Assembly (NCBI GenBank): GCA_951812305.1
Contig: CATOSB010000007.1
Location: 1-64,000 of the forward strand
DNA: 64,000 nt
From: an uncultured Paracoccaceae bacterium
Lineage (GTDB): Bacteria; Pseudomonadota; Alphaproteobacteria; Rhodobacterales; Rhodobacteraceae
Direction: 5' to 3'
Shown: positions 8,269-16,451 of the stretch, piece after piece
How the letters are laid out: every line of letters begins with the position of its first letter
How positions within the stretch are numbered: position 1 is the first letter of the stretch
Notes under the pieces: model-generated
What the model saw: the letters and a program-made list of their open reading frames with translations, nothing else
What the model was told of the DNA's origin: nothing
Databases searched by the model: none
Program-made: the position numbers and the translations under genes

Positions 8269-9869
8269 GTAACTCCCAAGCACCCTGTCCGATAGGGTTG
8301 CGGGGTTTTGTTCCGTCAGAGCCGTGCGATGATCTGAGGTGGTGACAGGGTCAGGATTTCCAGGATGTTGAACCGGTGTTTTCTGGCCGTCGAGATGACG
8401 GACCTGATGTCGGCGAAGACCCGCGCGCCCTCGAGGGTGCGGAAGGTGCCCGAGATTTTCATGCGCAGCTTCATCATGCGCAGGTCCTGTTCGGCCTGAT
8501 TGTTTGTGAATGGGACCGCGAAGTCGGCGATGAATCGCAAAACGTCATCGCGGTAGTCACGCAGGCGGAGGAGCAGGTTGTGGCCTGGCCGCCTGGCTTT
8601 TCGGCCGCGGGTGCCGGGGCTTTTGGCCAGCGGGGGCTGGCGTTCGTGGAAGGCGAGCCCCTTGGCGAGGATCGCCATGTATCTGGTGACTATACCCTGG
8701 CGAACCAGTTCCGGGAGTTCGGTCTCGCCTTGATCCTGAGCCGCGCATCTGAGCTGATTGGCGCTATGAAGCACTGCGCTCATCTCCGTCGCCCAAGGCT
8801 CTTTTTCGATCTCTTCGATGGCCTTGAGTTCGCGCAAGTGATGCGCCCCGCAGAGGGCGTGGGCGTCCACTCCGCTCATATGGGCGTAGTAGGGTTTCCA
8901 GTGATCATGAATGATCGTCCCGCCGGTCAGGAAGGTTGGAACAGCACCGCGTTTGGCGCTGATGCGGTAATGGGTGAAGGCGGTATCGCAGATCGTGTGC
9001 AGCCAGTGCAGCTTGCCGGCAACACGAAGTCCGGTCTCGTCCAGATGCCGAACGCCGCCTTCGGCAAGCCGGGCGAGAATGTGTTCAACCACGACACCCA
9101 TCTTATTTGCCGCGCCGCGCGTCCAGTTGGTCACGCTGGCCGCGCACAAGCTGGTGGCCCCAAACAGGTCGCGCATAAGCTGGCAGACCCGATCCTCGGG
9201 TATCAGCTGCTGAACATTGCAATAGACCGCCACTGCCCGCATGCGCGTGCCATATTGCACATGCGCGGCCACGCCATCGGGAAAGCCAGCCGTCGTCGTG
9301 GCTCGACAATGGTCGCAACAATAAACCGCCGCCTGATGCTCGGTGACCTCCAGGCGTGGCGCAGGCAAGTCGAACACCTGACGCTTCTCGATCCCTTTCA
9401 CCATCTCCGCCGTCAGGGCGCTCTGACAGGCGCTGCAATGCGTCGCCTCATGCCGTTCGACAAAGTCGGGTGTTGACGTCTGGCGCAGGGTGTCGCCCCG
9501 GTGGCCAACTTGGCCGCCACTTTTCTTTCCGGATTTGCCACGCAGGCTGCGCGGGGCTGGCTTCTTCAGGCCATCACTTGAAGGGGGCTTGCTGCTATTG
9601 CTGCTGTTCTTGGCCAACTGTCGGCGCAGGTCCGTGATCTCTTCCGCCATGCTCGCCAACGCAGCTTCAAGCTCAGCGATCCGACGCAGAGCCGTGGCGA
9701 GAAGTTGTTCAAGGGCGGCAACCTGATCCATCCCACCACTGATTCAGAGAAATCAACCCGGCGCCACAGAATTCAGACAAGAAAGAAAAAAAACACGCGC
9801 AAAATGGCAAATTCGACTCACCATAAAACTGACAATAACACTCAAACGTGGGGGGTGCTTGGGAGTTAC
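8269..9869 (-). mobile_element. IS66-family element, ISBst12-like (single tnpC), copy 1
   Basis: 1601 bp with ends GTAACTCCCAAGCACC and GGTGCTTGGGAGTTAC. Flanked by the 8-bp direct repeat GCACTTTC (8261-8268, 9870-9877), the duplication size of IS66. Lacks tnpA and tnpB, as in the ISBst12 subgroup. Other copies: 10441-12041 and, interrupted, 46932-51229. Confidence 0.9.
8316..9731 (-). CDS. IS66 (ISBst12-type) transposase TnpC, copy 1
   Basis: 471 residues. A leucine-rich coiled-coil start (MDQVAALEQLLATALRRIAELEA) is followed by NSSNSSKPPSSDGLKKP, typical of IS66 TnpC. Next come a zinc-finger-like region with CSACQSAL and CCDHCRA, the DDE catalytic part with VRHLDETGLRV (Asp), and the C-terminal PFTNNQAEQDLRMMKLRMKISG (Glu). 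It is identical in translation to the copy at 10488-11903. Probably active. Confidence 0.92.
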   Translation of the reverse strand: MDQVAALEQLLATALRRIAELEAALASMAEEITDLRRQLAKNSSNSSKPPSSDGLKKPAPRSLRGKSGKKSGGQVGHRGDTLRQTSTPDFVERHEATHCSACQSALTAEMVKGIEKRQVFDLPAPRLEVTEHQAAVYCCDHCRATTTAGFPDGVAAHVQYGTRMRAVAVYCNVQQLIPEDRVCQLMRDLFGATSLCAASVTNWTRGAANKMGVVVEHILARLAEGGVRHLDETGLRVAGKLHWLHTICDTAFTHYRISAKRGAVPTFLTGGTIIHDHWKPYYAHMSGVDAHALCGAHHLRELKAIEEIEKEPWATEMSAVLHSANQLRCAAQDQGETELPELVRQGIVTRYMAILAKGLAFHERQPPLAKSPGTRGRKARRPGHNLLLRLRDYRDDVLRFIADFAVPFTNNQAEQDLRMMKLRMKISGTFRTLEGARVFADIRSVISTARKHRFNILEILTLSPPQIIARL

Positions 9870-10440
9870 GCACTTTCATGGACAACCGGTCGTCAGCCAG
9901 GCCATCAAGAACAAGAGTTGAAATACCCGCCTTTTTGGCTCTTTCCGAGGCGCCCTTAGTGAATCCAATTGTTGAAACGAAAATGCCAAATGCAGGTGGA
10001 ATACCCAAGTCAACAAGTTTGCCCACAAATGCGTCAATGAGCCCAACGCCTACCTTGTTACCGTAGTTTTTGCATTCGATTGGAATCAAGACCGAACAGT
10101 CATCGAGCAACTTATCGTCGGCACGCAACAAGACATCGATCTCCCGTGTTCGTCCGCTTCCATTTATGACGGGCAGTTGCGCGTTCTTCTCGGCATGCAA
10201 TCCTATGTCGGTGTAAAGTTGTTTGACGATCTCTTCGAGCAGCCGACCTTTTAGGTTGTTCTGATCAAACATGAATCGTCCTTGCTACCGGTTCCGGCAC
10301 CACCTGGTCCAAATCAGGAAGATCTCGTAAGGACTGCAGCCCGAACATCGCCAGGAAGTCGGGCGTCGTCACGAAGGTATGAGGCGCGCCTGGCCGCGGC
10401 GCTCGGAGACCGTTTGCGATCAGTTTTTGATACCTCAGTC

Positions 10441-12041
10441 GTAACTCCCAAGCACCCTGTCCGATAGGGTTGCGGGGTTTTGTTCCGTCAGAGCCGTGCG
10501 ATGATCTGAGGTGGTGACAGGGTCAGGATTTCCAGGATGTTGAACCGGTGTTTTCTGGCCGTCGAGATGACGGACCTGATGTCGGCGAAGACCCGCGCGC
10601 CCTCGAGGGTGCGGAAGGTGCCCGAGATTTTCATGCGCAGCTTCATCATGCGCAGGTCCTGTTCGGCCTGATTGTTTGTGAATGGGACCGCGAAGTCGGC
10701 GATGAATCGCAAAACGTCATCGCGGTAGTCACGCAGGCGGAGGAGCAGGTTGTGGCCTGGCCGCCTGGCTTTTCGGCCGCGGGTGCCGGGGCTTTTGGCC
10801 AGCGGGGGCTGGCGTTCGTGGAAGGCGAGCCCCTTGGCGAGGATCGCCATGTATCTGGTGACTATACCCTGGCGAACCAGTTCCGGGAGTTCGGTCTCGC
10901 CTTGATCCTGAGCCGCGCATCTGAGCTGATTGGCGCTATGAAGCACTGCGCTCATCTCCGTCGCCCAAGGCTCTTTTTCGATCTCTTCGATGGCCTTGAG
11001 TTCGCGCAAGTGATGCGCCCCGCAGAGGGCGTGGGCGTCCACTCCGCTCATATGGGCGTAGTAGGGTTTCCAGTGATCATGAATGATCGTCCCGCCGGTC
11101 AGGAAGGTTGGAACAGCACCGCGTTTGGCGCTGATGCGGTAATGGGTGAAGGCGGTATCGCAGATCGTGTGCAGCCAGTGCAGCTTGCCGGCAACACGAA
11201 GTCCGGTCTCGTCCAGATGCCGAACGCCGCCTTCGGCAAGCCGGGCGAGAATGTGTTCAACCACGACACCCATCTTATTTGCCGCGCCGCGCGTCCAGTT
11301 GGTCACGCTGGCCGCGCACAAGCTGGTGGCCCCAAACAGGTCGCGCATAAGCTGGCAGACCCGATCCTCGGGTATCAGCTGCTGAACATTGCAATAGACC
11401 GCCACTGCCCGCATGCGCGTGCCATATTGCACATGCGCGGCCACGCCATCGGGAAAGCCAGCCGTCGTCGTGGCTCGACAATGGTCGCAACAATAAACCG
11501 CCGCCTGATGCTCGGTGACCTCCAGGCGTGGCGCAGGCAAGTCGAACACCTGACGCTTCTCGATCCCTTTCACCATCTCCGCCGTCAGGGCGCTCTGACA
11601 GGCGCTGCAATGCGTCGCCTCATGCCGTTCGACAAAGTCGGGTGTTGACGTCTGGCGCAGGGTGTCGCCCCGGTGGCCAACTTGGCCGCCACTTTTCTTT
11701 CCGGATTTGCCACGCAGGCTGCGCGGGGCTGGCTTCTTCAGGCCATCACTTGAAGGGGGCTTGCTGCTATTGCTGCTGTTCTTGGCCAACTGTCGGCGCA
11801 GGTCCGTGATCTCTTCCGCCATGCTCGCCAACGCAGCTTCAAGCTCAGCGATCCGACGCAGAGCCGTGGCGAGAAGTTGTTCAAGGGCGGCAACCTGATC
11901 CATCCCACCACTGATTCAGAGAAATCAACCCGGCGCCACAGAATTCAGACAAGAAAGAAAAAAAACACGCGCAAAATGGCAAATTCGACTCACCATAAAA
12001 CTGACAATAACACTCAAACGTGGGGGGTGCTTGGGAGTTAC
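10441..12041 (-). mobile_element. IS66-family element, ISBst12-like, copy 2
   Basis: 1601 bp, same ends as copy 1. Flanked by its own 8-bp repeat CCTCAGTC (10433-10440, 12042-12049), so it inserted independently of copy 1 only 570 bp away. Confidence 0.9.
10488..11903 (-). CDS. IS66 (ISBst12-type) transposase TnpC, copy 2
   Basis: 471 residues with the same translation as the copy at 8316-9731: coiled coil, NSSNSSKPPSSDG linker, CxxC pairs, catalytic Asp in HLDETG and Glu in NNQAEQDLR. The lack of divergence between the copies implies recent transposition. Confidence 0.92.
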   Translation of the reverse strand: MDQVAALEQLLATALRRIAELEAALASMAEEITDLRRQLAKNSSNSSKPPSSDGLKKPAPRSLRGKSGKKSGGQVGHRGDTLRQTSTPDFVERHEATHCSACQSALTAEMVKGIEKRQVFDLPAPRLEVTEHQAAVYCCDHCRATTTAGFPDGVAAHVQYGTRMRAVAVYCNVQQLIPEDRVCQLMRDLFGATSLCAASVTNWTRGAANKMGVVVEHILARLAEGGVRHLDETGLRVAGKLHWLHTICDTAFTHYRISAKRGAVPTFLTGGTIIHDHWKPYYAHMSGVDAHALCGAHHLRELKAIEEIEKEPWATEMSAVLHSANQLRCAAQDQGETELPELVRQGIVTRYMAILAKGLAFHERQPPLAKSPGTRGRKARRPGHNLLLRLRDYRDDVLRFIADFAVPFTNNQAEQDLRMMKLRMKISGTFRTLEGARVFADIRSVISTARKHRFNILEILTLSPPQIIARL

Positions 12042-12672
12042 CCTCAGTCTTGAGATCAAATCGCGGCCGATCTCTTTGCCAAAGATTTCGGCTAATCCGG
12101 CGCGATCGATAGGTTGGTGATAGGCGATCGCGCCTTCGAGCGCAACCGTCTTCTTGGACGCAATCGCATTGGCGCAATGGGCATTCCAATTGTCGACAAT
12201 GTAGGCTCGCAGCTTGATCGGATCATCGATGAGGTCCTGGAACTCGCCCGTGACACCTTTACGTGTTACGAACCAGTATTCTGACGGCAGGGAGAAGTCG
12301 CCTCGAAAGCTGTAGAACAGCACTTTTGCAATTTCCGCTATCCCTTTGCCTGCGCCAAGCGCCGAGGCGTATCGTTTGCACTGGTAGAGGTGCCAGTGGC
12401 GGGACGCCGTACCGGGCTTGCCAAACCAAACGACGATGTCACGACCTTTGTCACCTGCTCCACCGCGTTGCTGGATTTCAGTGACGTTAGGCAGTTTTTC
12501 ACGAAGGTAGCCATCGGCCCATTCCAAGGCGAAGCGCTCAAAGTCATCCGCACTGAAATCCGCGAGCCTGTCTAAAGGCTGCACCGGCAATCCAGCGCCC
12601 AAACCCAGTAACCGTGCATTCGCTGAGGGCCATTTTGACGGCTTGTCCAAGTCTTTAAGCATCGGGAGGGTG

Positions 12673-13107
12673 TCAGACATCGCTTTCGCCCTCCCACGGG
12701 TTTTTTATCTCGATATCGAATTGCTGGAAGTCTTTGACGTTTCTGGTGACGAGCACCATGCTGTGGTCGATTGCGACTGCTGCTATCTGCGCATCGGCAG
12801 ATGCAGGTGTAAGCCCTTTCCGATCACCGTCACCCATCAGGCGACCCCAGGTACGTGCCGCCTTGTCGTCAAAGGATAGGATGTGTCCATCAAATTGCTG
12901 CGTGAGATCATCTTCGATCCAGCGTTCGTATACTTCCCTGCGCGGCACCTCCTTTATCTTTCTCGCACCCCGCATGAGTTCACCGATCGTCATGGAAGCC
13001 AGAAACAATTCCGACGGGTTCTGGCCCTCAAGCCAAGACAGCACATTCGGTTCCGGCTTGGGTCGAACGGTTTCACTCACAATGTTTGTATCAAGCAAGA
13101 ATGCCAT
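12673..13107 (-). CDS. vapC: PIN-domain toxin (VapC type)
   Basis: 144 residues. The PIN signature is complete: MAFLLDTNIVSE (first Asp), TIGELMRGARKI (Glu), then SADAQIAAVAIDHSMVLVTRNVKDF with the later acidic residues. VapC toxins are RNases that usually cut tRNA or rRNA and are neutralised by the cognate antitoxin. Start overlaps the antitoxin stop (TGATG); stop overlaps the nuclease-ScpB gene by 8 bp, so this toxin is embedded in a longer co-translated operon rather than a two-gene module. Confidence 0.88.
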   Translation of the reverse strand: MAFLLDTNIVSETVRPKPEPNVLSWLEGQNPSELFLASMTIGELMRGARKIKEVPRREVYERWIEDDLTQQFDGHILSFDDKAARTWGRLMGDGDRKGLTPASADAQIAAVAIDHSMVLVTRNVKDFQQFDIEIKNPWEGESDV

Positions 13108-13427
13108 CAGGGCAGTTCAACCGTCCGGCCCGAAGAGCGATCACGAGAAATATCCAACTGCTCTTCGACCAGAGGTGAAGATCGAAAAAACGCGACTAGC
13201 TCCGCCCCATTGCGGGCCTTGGTTGTAGCAACGATGGGTTTCAACGACTCTCGAATAAGTTCTGCGCGCTTACCACCAGTGCGTAGCGACTCAGCAATCG
13301 ATTTTACCAATGCCGCGTCCTTATTAGGCACAGTGACCTCGACACGCCGCGACCCACTGGCTGCGACTTTCGTTCGATGCAGTGCCACGCGCGCGCTGAC
13401 CTGATCTGTTGAGTTTGATTGAGCCAC
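13107..13427 (-). CDS. Type II antitoxin (VapB-like) for the adjacent PIN toxin
   Basis: 106 residues. The N-terminal part has a ribbon-like stretch (SRRVEVTVPNKDAALVKSIAES) that could be the DNA-binding part. The C-terminal tail AELVAFFRSSPL...DRSSGRTVELP resembles toxin-wrapping tails of alphaproteobacterial PIN antitoxins. It overlaps vapC by one base. A perfect 16-bp palindrome lies 11-26 bp upstream of the ATG, fitting autoregulation. Family assignment is from position and tail pattern, so moderate. Confidence 0.7.
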   Translation of the reverse strand: MAQSNSTDQVSARVALHRTKVAASGSRRVEVTVPNKDAALVKSIAESLRTGGKRAELIRESLKPIVATTKARNGAELVAFFRSSPLVEEQLDISRDRSSGRTVELP

Positions 13428-13437
13428 TACACAATCT

Positions 13438-13453
13438 CCGGTAACGTTACCGG
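13438..13453. promoter_or_regulatory. Perfect 16-bp palindrome, likely operator of the toxin-antitoxin/nuclease operon
   Basis: CCGGTAACGTTACCGG, fully self-complementary, 11 bp upstream of the antitoxin ATG. Type II antitoxins commonly bind such a site and repress the operon. An ISAs1 element begins only 43 bp further upstream, so part of the native promoter may be displaced. Confidence 0.65.
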
Positions 13454-13495
13454 TACATAAGCGACGCGTCCGACAATGTCAAGAACACATCCAGA

Positions 13496-14732
13496 CAGGG
13501 CAATCGACTGAAGGTCATTGAGCGATAATTTTGTACATGTATTCATCGTCCCAGGCCGCGGAATGCCGTTTTTGAGGTATGCTCATTTTGGCAGGATCGT
13601 TGCGTAACAGGTTGATGGCAGCGTGCTTGATCGTGGCAAAATTTGCGGCAGCATTCCCCGTTCTGATCCGACAGTCATCTTGTCTGAATGTTACATCCAT
13701 AACCCAGTGCAGACTATTTTCGATCTGCCAGTGATTGCGAATAAACGTCGCCATCTCCTCAGCCCCTCTATCGAGAGACGCGATGTAAAACTGTCGTGTC
13801 GTTTTGACATCACCTTTAATTTCACGCGTGGACTGAACCATTATTATGGCTTTCATCCCAGACCAATGGTGGCGTTCTTCGAGCCAGCTCGTATCGCTGC
13901 AGACCACGTAACTGCGTGTCTCAATGCGTCCATGCGCCCCATCAATCGTCTGACATTGTTTCATGAAGTTTTGAGCTACTCCGCGTTCACAGTATTCGTC
14001 AAAAAAGAGTTCAACATCTTCATGTAAACGTCCCTGATTACCCTTGAGACCAATCACATAATCGGCCTCCTGGTCTATAATTTGTTGGCAAATCCTGCGT
14101 TGGCAGCCCATCGCATCGATGGTCACAATCGCACCCTTGATCGCCAGGAGTTCCAGTAGCTCTGGTATGGCTGTTATCTCGTTGGATTTGTCATCTACTT
14201 TGCGCTGCCCCGGAACGGGTTTCTGCTCACAAGCCCAAGCGGACACCATATGAATTGCGGCCTTGTTTGAGGCAGTGTCGAACGAACGACGCAGAGTTTT
14301 TCCGTCGATGGCGACGACACCTTCAAGCGTGCCGTGGAGATCTGCAACCCACTTCACAAAACAACGTTGAAATTGATCCATATCAAGTCTGGAAAATAAA
14401 ATCCCCAATTGGTCATGACTTGGGGTGCCATCCCCAAACGGTAGAAAACGCCGCAGAAGATCAAGCTTCCTTTGACCATATAAAGCTATTGAAACCCAAT
14501 CCTGCGCACCTGATATTACGGCACATACCACGAGAAGGAATATCTCGTTCAGTGGGCAGGTAATTTTTGCCGTCTGGCGAGGGTCGTCTATACCCCCGAA
14601 GTGGGATAAAAAGTCAGGGGAAGCTCCTGAAACAGTGACATCGGCCATGAAAAACTCCAAAATGGGTGCAATTCACAACACTGATTCAGAAATCATCAAC
14701 AATGTCAGCTATTTATTCAATCGATTGCCCTG
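13496..14732 (-). mobile_element. ISAs1-family element
   Basis: 1237 bp bounded by inverted ends CAGGGCAATCGA (13496-13507 and reverse at 14721-14732). Encodes one ISAs1 transposase. The flanks share only CATCC, so no convincing target duplication is left. Confidence 0.75.
13515..14648 (-). CDS. ISAs1-family transposase
   Basis: 377 residues from the ATG at 14648, preceded by GGAG at a good distance; an ATG four codons upstream is possible. N-terminal DDE_Tnp_1-associated region (FGGIDDPRQTAKITCPLNEIFLL), then VVAIDGKTLRRSFD (Asp), GAIVTIDAMGCQ (Asp) and the C-terminal NHWQIENSLHWVMDVTFREDD-like region (RNHWQIENSLHWVMDV, with catalytic Glu). Length is typical. Looks intact. Confidence 0.92.
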   Translation of the reverse strand: MADVTVSGASPDFLSHFGGIDDPRQTAKITCPLNEIFLLVVCAVISGAQDWVSIALYGQRKLDLLRRFLPFGDGTPSHDQLGILFSRLDMDQFQRCFVKWVADLHGTLEGVVAIDGKTLRRSFDTASNKAAIHMVSAWACEQKPVPGQRKVDDKSNEITAIPELLELLAIKGAIVTIDAMGCQRRICQQIIDQEADYVIGLKGNQGRLHEDVELFFDEYCERGVAQNFMKQCQTIDGAHGRIETRSYVVCSDTSWLEERHHWSGMKAIIMVQSTREIKGDVKTTRQFYIASLDRGAEEMATFIRNHWQIENSLHWVMDVTFRQDDCRIRTGNAAANFATIKHAAINLLRNDPAKMSIPQKRHSAAWDDEYMYKIIAQ

Positions 14733-15068
14733 CATCCTGTCGCTAACATGGTTGCTTTTTGTAAGGAATCTTTTATATGACTTTCGCCAGGTCCGCTGGC
14801 GACGCTGATGAGTATGACCTGTGACTTTCACCACTGACATACGGGCGCATATTGCGCTGCCATGCTGTAGGGCGTGGCGTTCGAGGCGACCCGGGTGACC
14901 GCCCGGGCGGCATATCGTCAGCGCGCCGCCGCCCGCACCCCGCACCCCTACACCTTCCTTCGGAAATCAGGCCGGTCCGACCGGTCTGAAACTGCCTGTC
15001 AGGGTCCGAAAGCCGGAATGCGGGGTTTGGGGGAAATCCATTCAAAACAATATGTTGCCGCCCAATAT
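14733..15068. other. Intergenic sequence, no gene recognised
   Basis: About 340 bp between ISAs1 and the inverted repeat at 15069. The open frames here have no recognisable domain. A stretch around 14970-15010 contains GGTCCGACCGGTCTGAAAC, resembling the GGACCCTGTCTGAACCG-like motifs near 15255-15300, so the area carries repeated GC-rich motifs. Confidence 0.4.
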
Positions 15069-15194
15069 CGGCCCGAACGGCCCGAACGGCCCGAAATGGG
15101 GCCTTTGCATGCGCGCGCAAGGATGGGGGTTTAGGGGAATGGAGTTGTTCCATGCGTTAGTTGGCATCTCAGGCCGTTCGGGCCGTTCGGGCCG
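15069..15194. repeat. Perfect 23-bp inverted repeat of a GGCCCGAAC unit
   Basis: 15069-15091 consists of CGGCCCGAAC repeated in tandem. Its exact reverse complement is at 15172-15194, with an 80-bp spacer. Each arm is itself two-and-a-bit units of GGCCCGAAC. The spacer has no gene. Function unknown; could be a binding site array, a replication or recombination site, or a cruciform. Confidence 0.7.
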
Positions 15195-15368
15195 TGACCC
15201 ACCATCATTCCCCATTGTTTTCAGTGACTTGGGTTTTGGGTGTTCTTCTGAGTTTCGGACCCTGTCTGAACCGTTTCGGACCCGTCGAACCCTGTCTCTC
15301 ACATTCGAATTCAACATCTTGTATTTAATTCAATCGAAACAACAACATCTGGTAAATTGAGGTTAGAT

Positions 15369-16069
15369 ATGAAGTTAAAAAGGGTCGAAAAGACGTGCTG
15401 TGTGGATGAAACAGGGGCCAGGGTGGCCTTTCATCTGTGTTGCCGGGACTGCCGCAAGGAAATGTCACAAGAGGAACGCACGCGGCTGATGGATCTCGGG
15501 ACGGCCCCCGATGGATGTAGCCCTGAGATCACTCCCGCGCCTGCGCGTGGTTCTATGGACCCATTCCGCGAAGGCTATTGGCACGATACGGACAGCGGCG
15601 GCGAATGGCGGCATGTCCCTTATCGGTCGGGCTGTCCCGGTCAGGTCCGCGACATCTTCGACACCATGACCGACCAGGCCACGCGGCGCGGCGGTGATGT
15701 CCCTTTCACTGCGGCACAGGTCGGTGCGGGTCGTGACTATCGCGCCCTGCATGAGCGGGTGCAGTCTGCGGGCGTGAAGTGTTCCAAAGCCTTCGATGTC
15801 CAGATGGGTGGTCAAGGCGACACCGACTTCATGACCGCCTATATGTGTGACACGGAACGGCTGGCCATGTTCCATGAGGCTATCGGCAGTGTAATTGCCA
15901 AAGATATGAAGCGGGTCGGCCCTGACAAAGCACAGCGCGTCATCATCACGGATGACACACCCTTGTCCAGGCCGACAGGCGCATCATCACTGTGCGAACG
16001 CTGGTGGATGATGTCTGCATCAAGGAACACGCCCTGAGCGACGTTCCGGACGCGCATGGCCGTCTGTGA
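15369..16069 (+). pseudogene. Conserved hypothetical of phage/plasmid type, frameshifted
   Basis: From the ATG at 15369 the frame gives MKLKRVEKTCCVDETGA, a CCRDCRKEM cysteine pair, and later QVGAGRDYRALHERVQSAGVKC. The first frame stops at 16037 with non-homologous-looking sequence. A second frame from about 15970 continues DRRIITVRTLVDDVCIKEHAL and stops at 16069. The DYRAL...GVKC plus IITVRTLVD pattern is reminiscent of hypothetical proteins in Rhodobacteraceae mobile DNA. I infer one gene with a frameshift around 15930-15970. Function unknown. Confidence 0.5.
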
Positions 16070-16076
16070 CCGCAAA

Positions 16077-16118
16077 CCCTGCATACGCCCTGTGCGCCGC
16101 TCCAGGGCGTATGCAGGG
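16077..16118. repeat. Perfect 16-bp stem-loop downstream of the hypothetical gene
   Basis: CCCTGCATACGCCCTG at 16077-16092 is the exact reverse complement of 16103-16118, loop 10 bp. It sits 8 bp after the stop at 16069. There is no T run, so it is not a canonical terminator, but it could stop or protect transcripts. Confidence 0.6.
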
Positions 16119-16142
16119 CATTTAATGGCGGCGAAACCTAAA

Positions 16143-16185
16143 GCGTTTTGACATGATGTTGAATCACAATATTATGTTAAAACGC
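16143..16185. repeat. Imperfect inverted repeat ending GCGTTTT/AAAACGC
   Basis: Arms 16143-16157 and 16171-16185 pair imperfectly (GCGTTTTGACATGAT against ATTATGTTAAAACGC). Another AAAGCGTTT partner occurs as AAACGCTTT near 16245-16253. The region looks like an AT-rich regulatory or miniature-repeat sequence; no gene is inside. Confidence 0.45.
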
Positions 16186-16451
16186 CCGCAACATACTGAT
16201 TTTGCGTGCGTTTCACAATCAAGCTGTGTCTCAGCTTAATCGCGAAACGCTTTATGAAGCCGCACCCGATGCGAACCGTAGCACAGCCGATGGGAACGGC
16301 ACCGGGGAGAAGGCATACCACGACGGGGTCAAGCAAGGCATCGGGAAGCGCGGGCGACACTGACCACCCGTTCACCGACACCGATCAATCAAGGGGGGCG
16401 GTCAAAAGTCTGAGCGCCCCGAACGGCCAGACCCGCCTCCCCCGAATTCGG

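Larger units (their letters stand above)
7671..10272 (-). pseudogene. Mrr-like restriction endonuclease, split by IS66 (ISBst12 type)
   Basis: The 5' part runs 10272-9870 and the 3' part 8260-7671. Removing the IS (8269-9869) and one copy of the 8-bp duplication GCACTTTC gives 993 nt, an intact 330-residue frame joined as DRLSMKV|QEILGAL. The N-terminal half is a PD-(D/E)XK nuclease domain: EEIVKQLYTDIG helix, TREIDVLL (Asp), VLIPIECKNYG (E-x-K), then FVSTIGFTKGASERAKKAGI, typical of Mrr-cat proteins that cut foreign DNA. The C-terminal ~190 residues, including an aromatic stretch FWVATWATTSHFPF, are unassigned. Its ATG overlaps the preceding gene's stop by 8 bp, so it was the last gene of the four-gene operon. 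Currently broken. Confidence 0.8.
10265..12680 (-). pseudogene. PD-(D/E)XK nuclease fused to ScpB-like winged helix, split by IS66 (ISBst12 type)
   Basis: Parts 12680-12042 and 10432-10265. Removing the IS (10441-12041) and one 8-bp repeat CCTCAGTC gives 807 nt, 268 residues in frame, joined LISRLR|YQKLIANG. Residues ~40-140 form a restriction-endonuclease-type core: DDFERFALEWADGYL, RGGAGDKGRDIVVWFG (Asp) and HLYQCKRYAS (Q-x-K). From about residue 180 the protein looks like the second winged helix of ScpB, the SMC-condensin partner: AIAYHQPIDRAGLAEIFGKE, then APRPGAPHTFVTTPDFL and LQSLRDLPD. The start overlaps the toxin stop (ATGTCTGA) and the stop overlaps the next ATG (ATGTTTGA). The nuclease-ScpB fusion is unusual; it could be a natural two-domain protein or an old in-frame chimera around base 12135. 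Confidence 0.75.

Noticed and set aside
7671-8279. 202-residue minus-strand frame as a separate gene
   Set aside because: Its apparent start lies in the IS66 end; it is the 3' half of the Mrr-like gene by exact frame and target-repeat match.
8376-9476. 366-residue plus-strand open frame opposite IS66 tnpC (also at 10548-11648)
   Set aside because: It is antisense to a well-supported transposase, has no family motifs, and recurs only because the element does.
8269-12041. Two direct IS66 copies as a composite transposon carrying 9870-10440
   Set aside because: Each copy has its own 8-bp target repeat and each cuts a different gene of the same operon, so they inserted separately.
13486-14745. 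Target duplication for ISAs1 (CATCC on both sides)
   Set aside because: Only 5 of the expected 8-10 bases agree, which could be chance.
15042-15317. Short frames across the GGCCCGAAC inverted repeats
   Set aside because: Their Arg/Pro/Gly repeats (RPERPERPE, GPFGPFGP) are translations of the DNA repeat, not protein-like.
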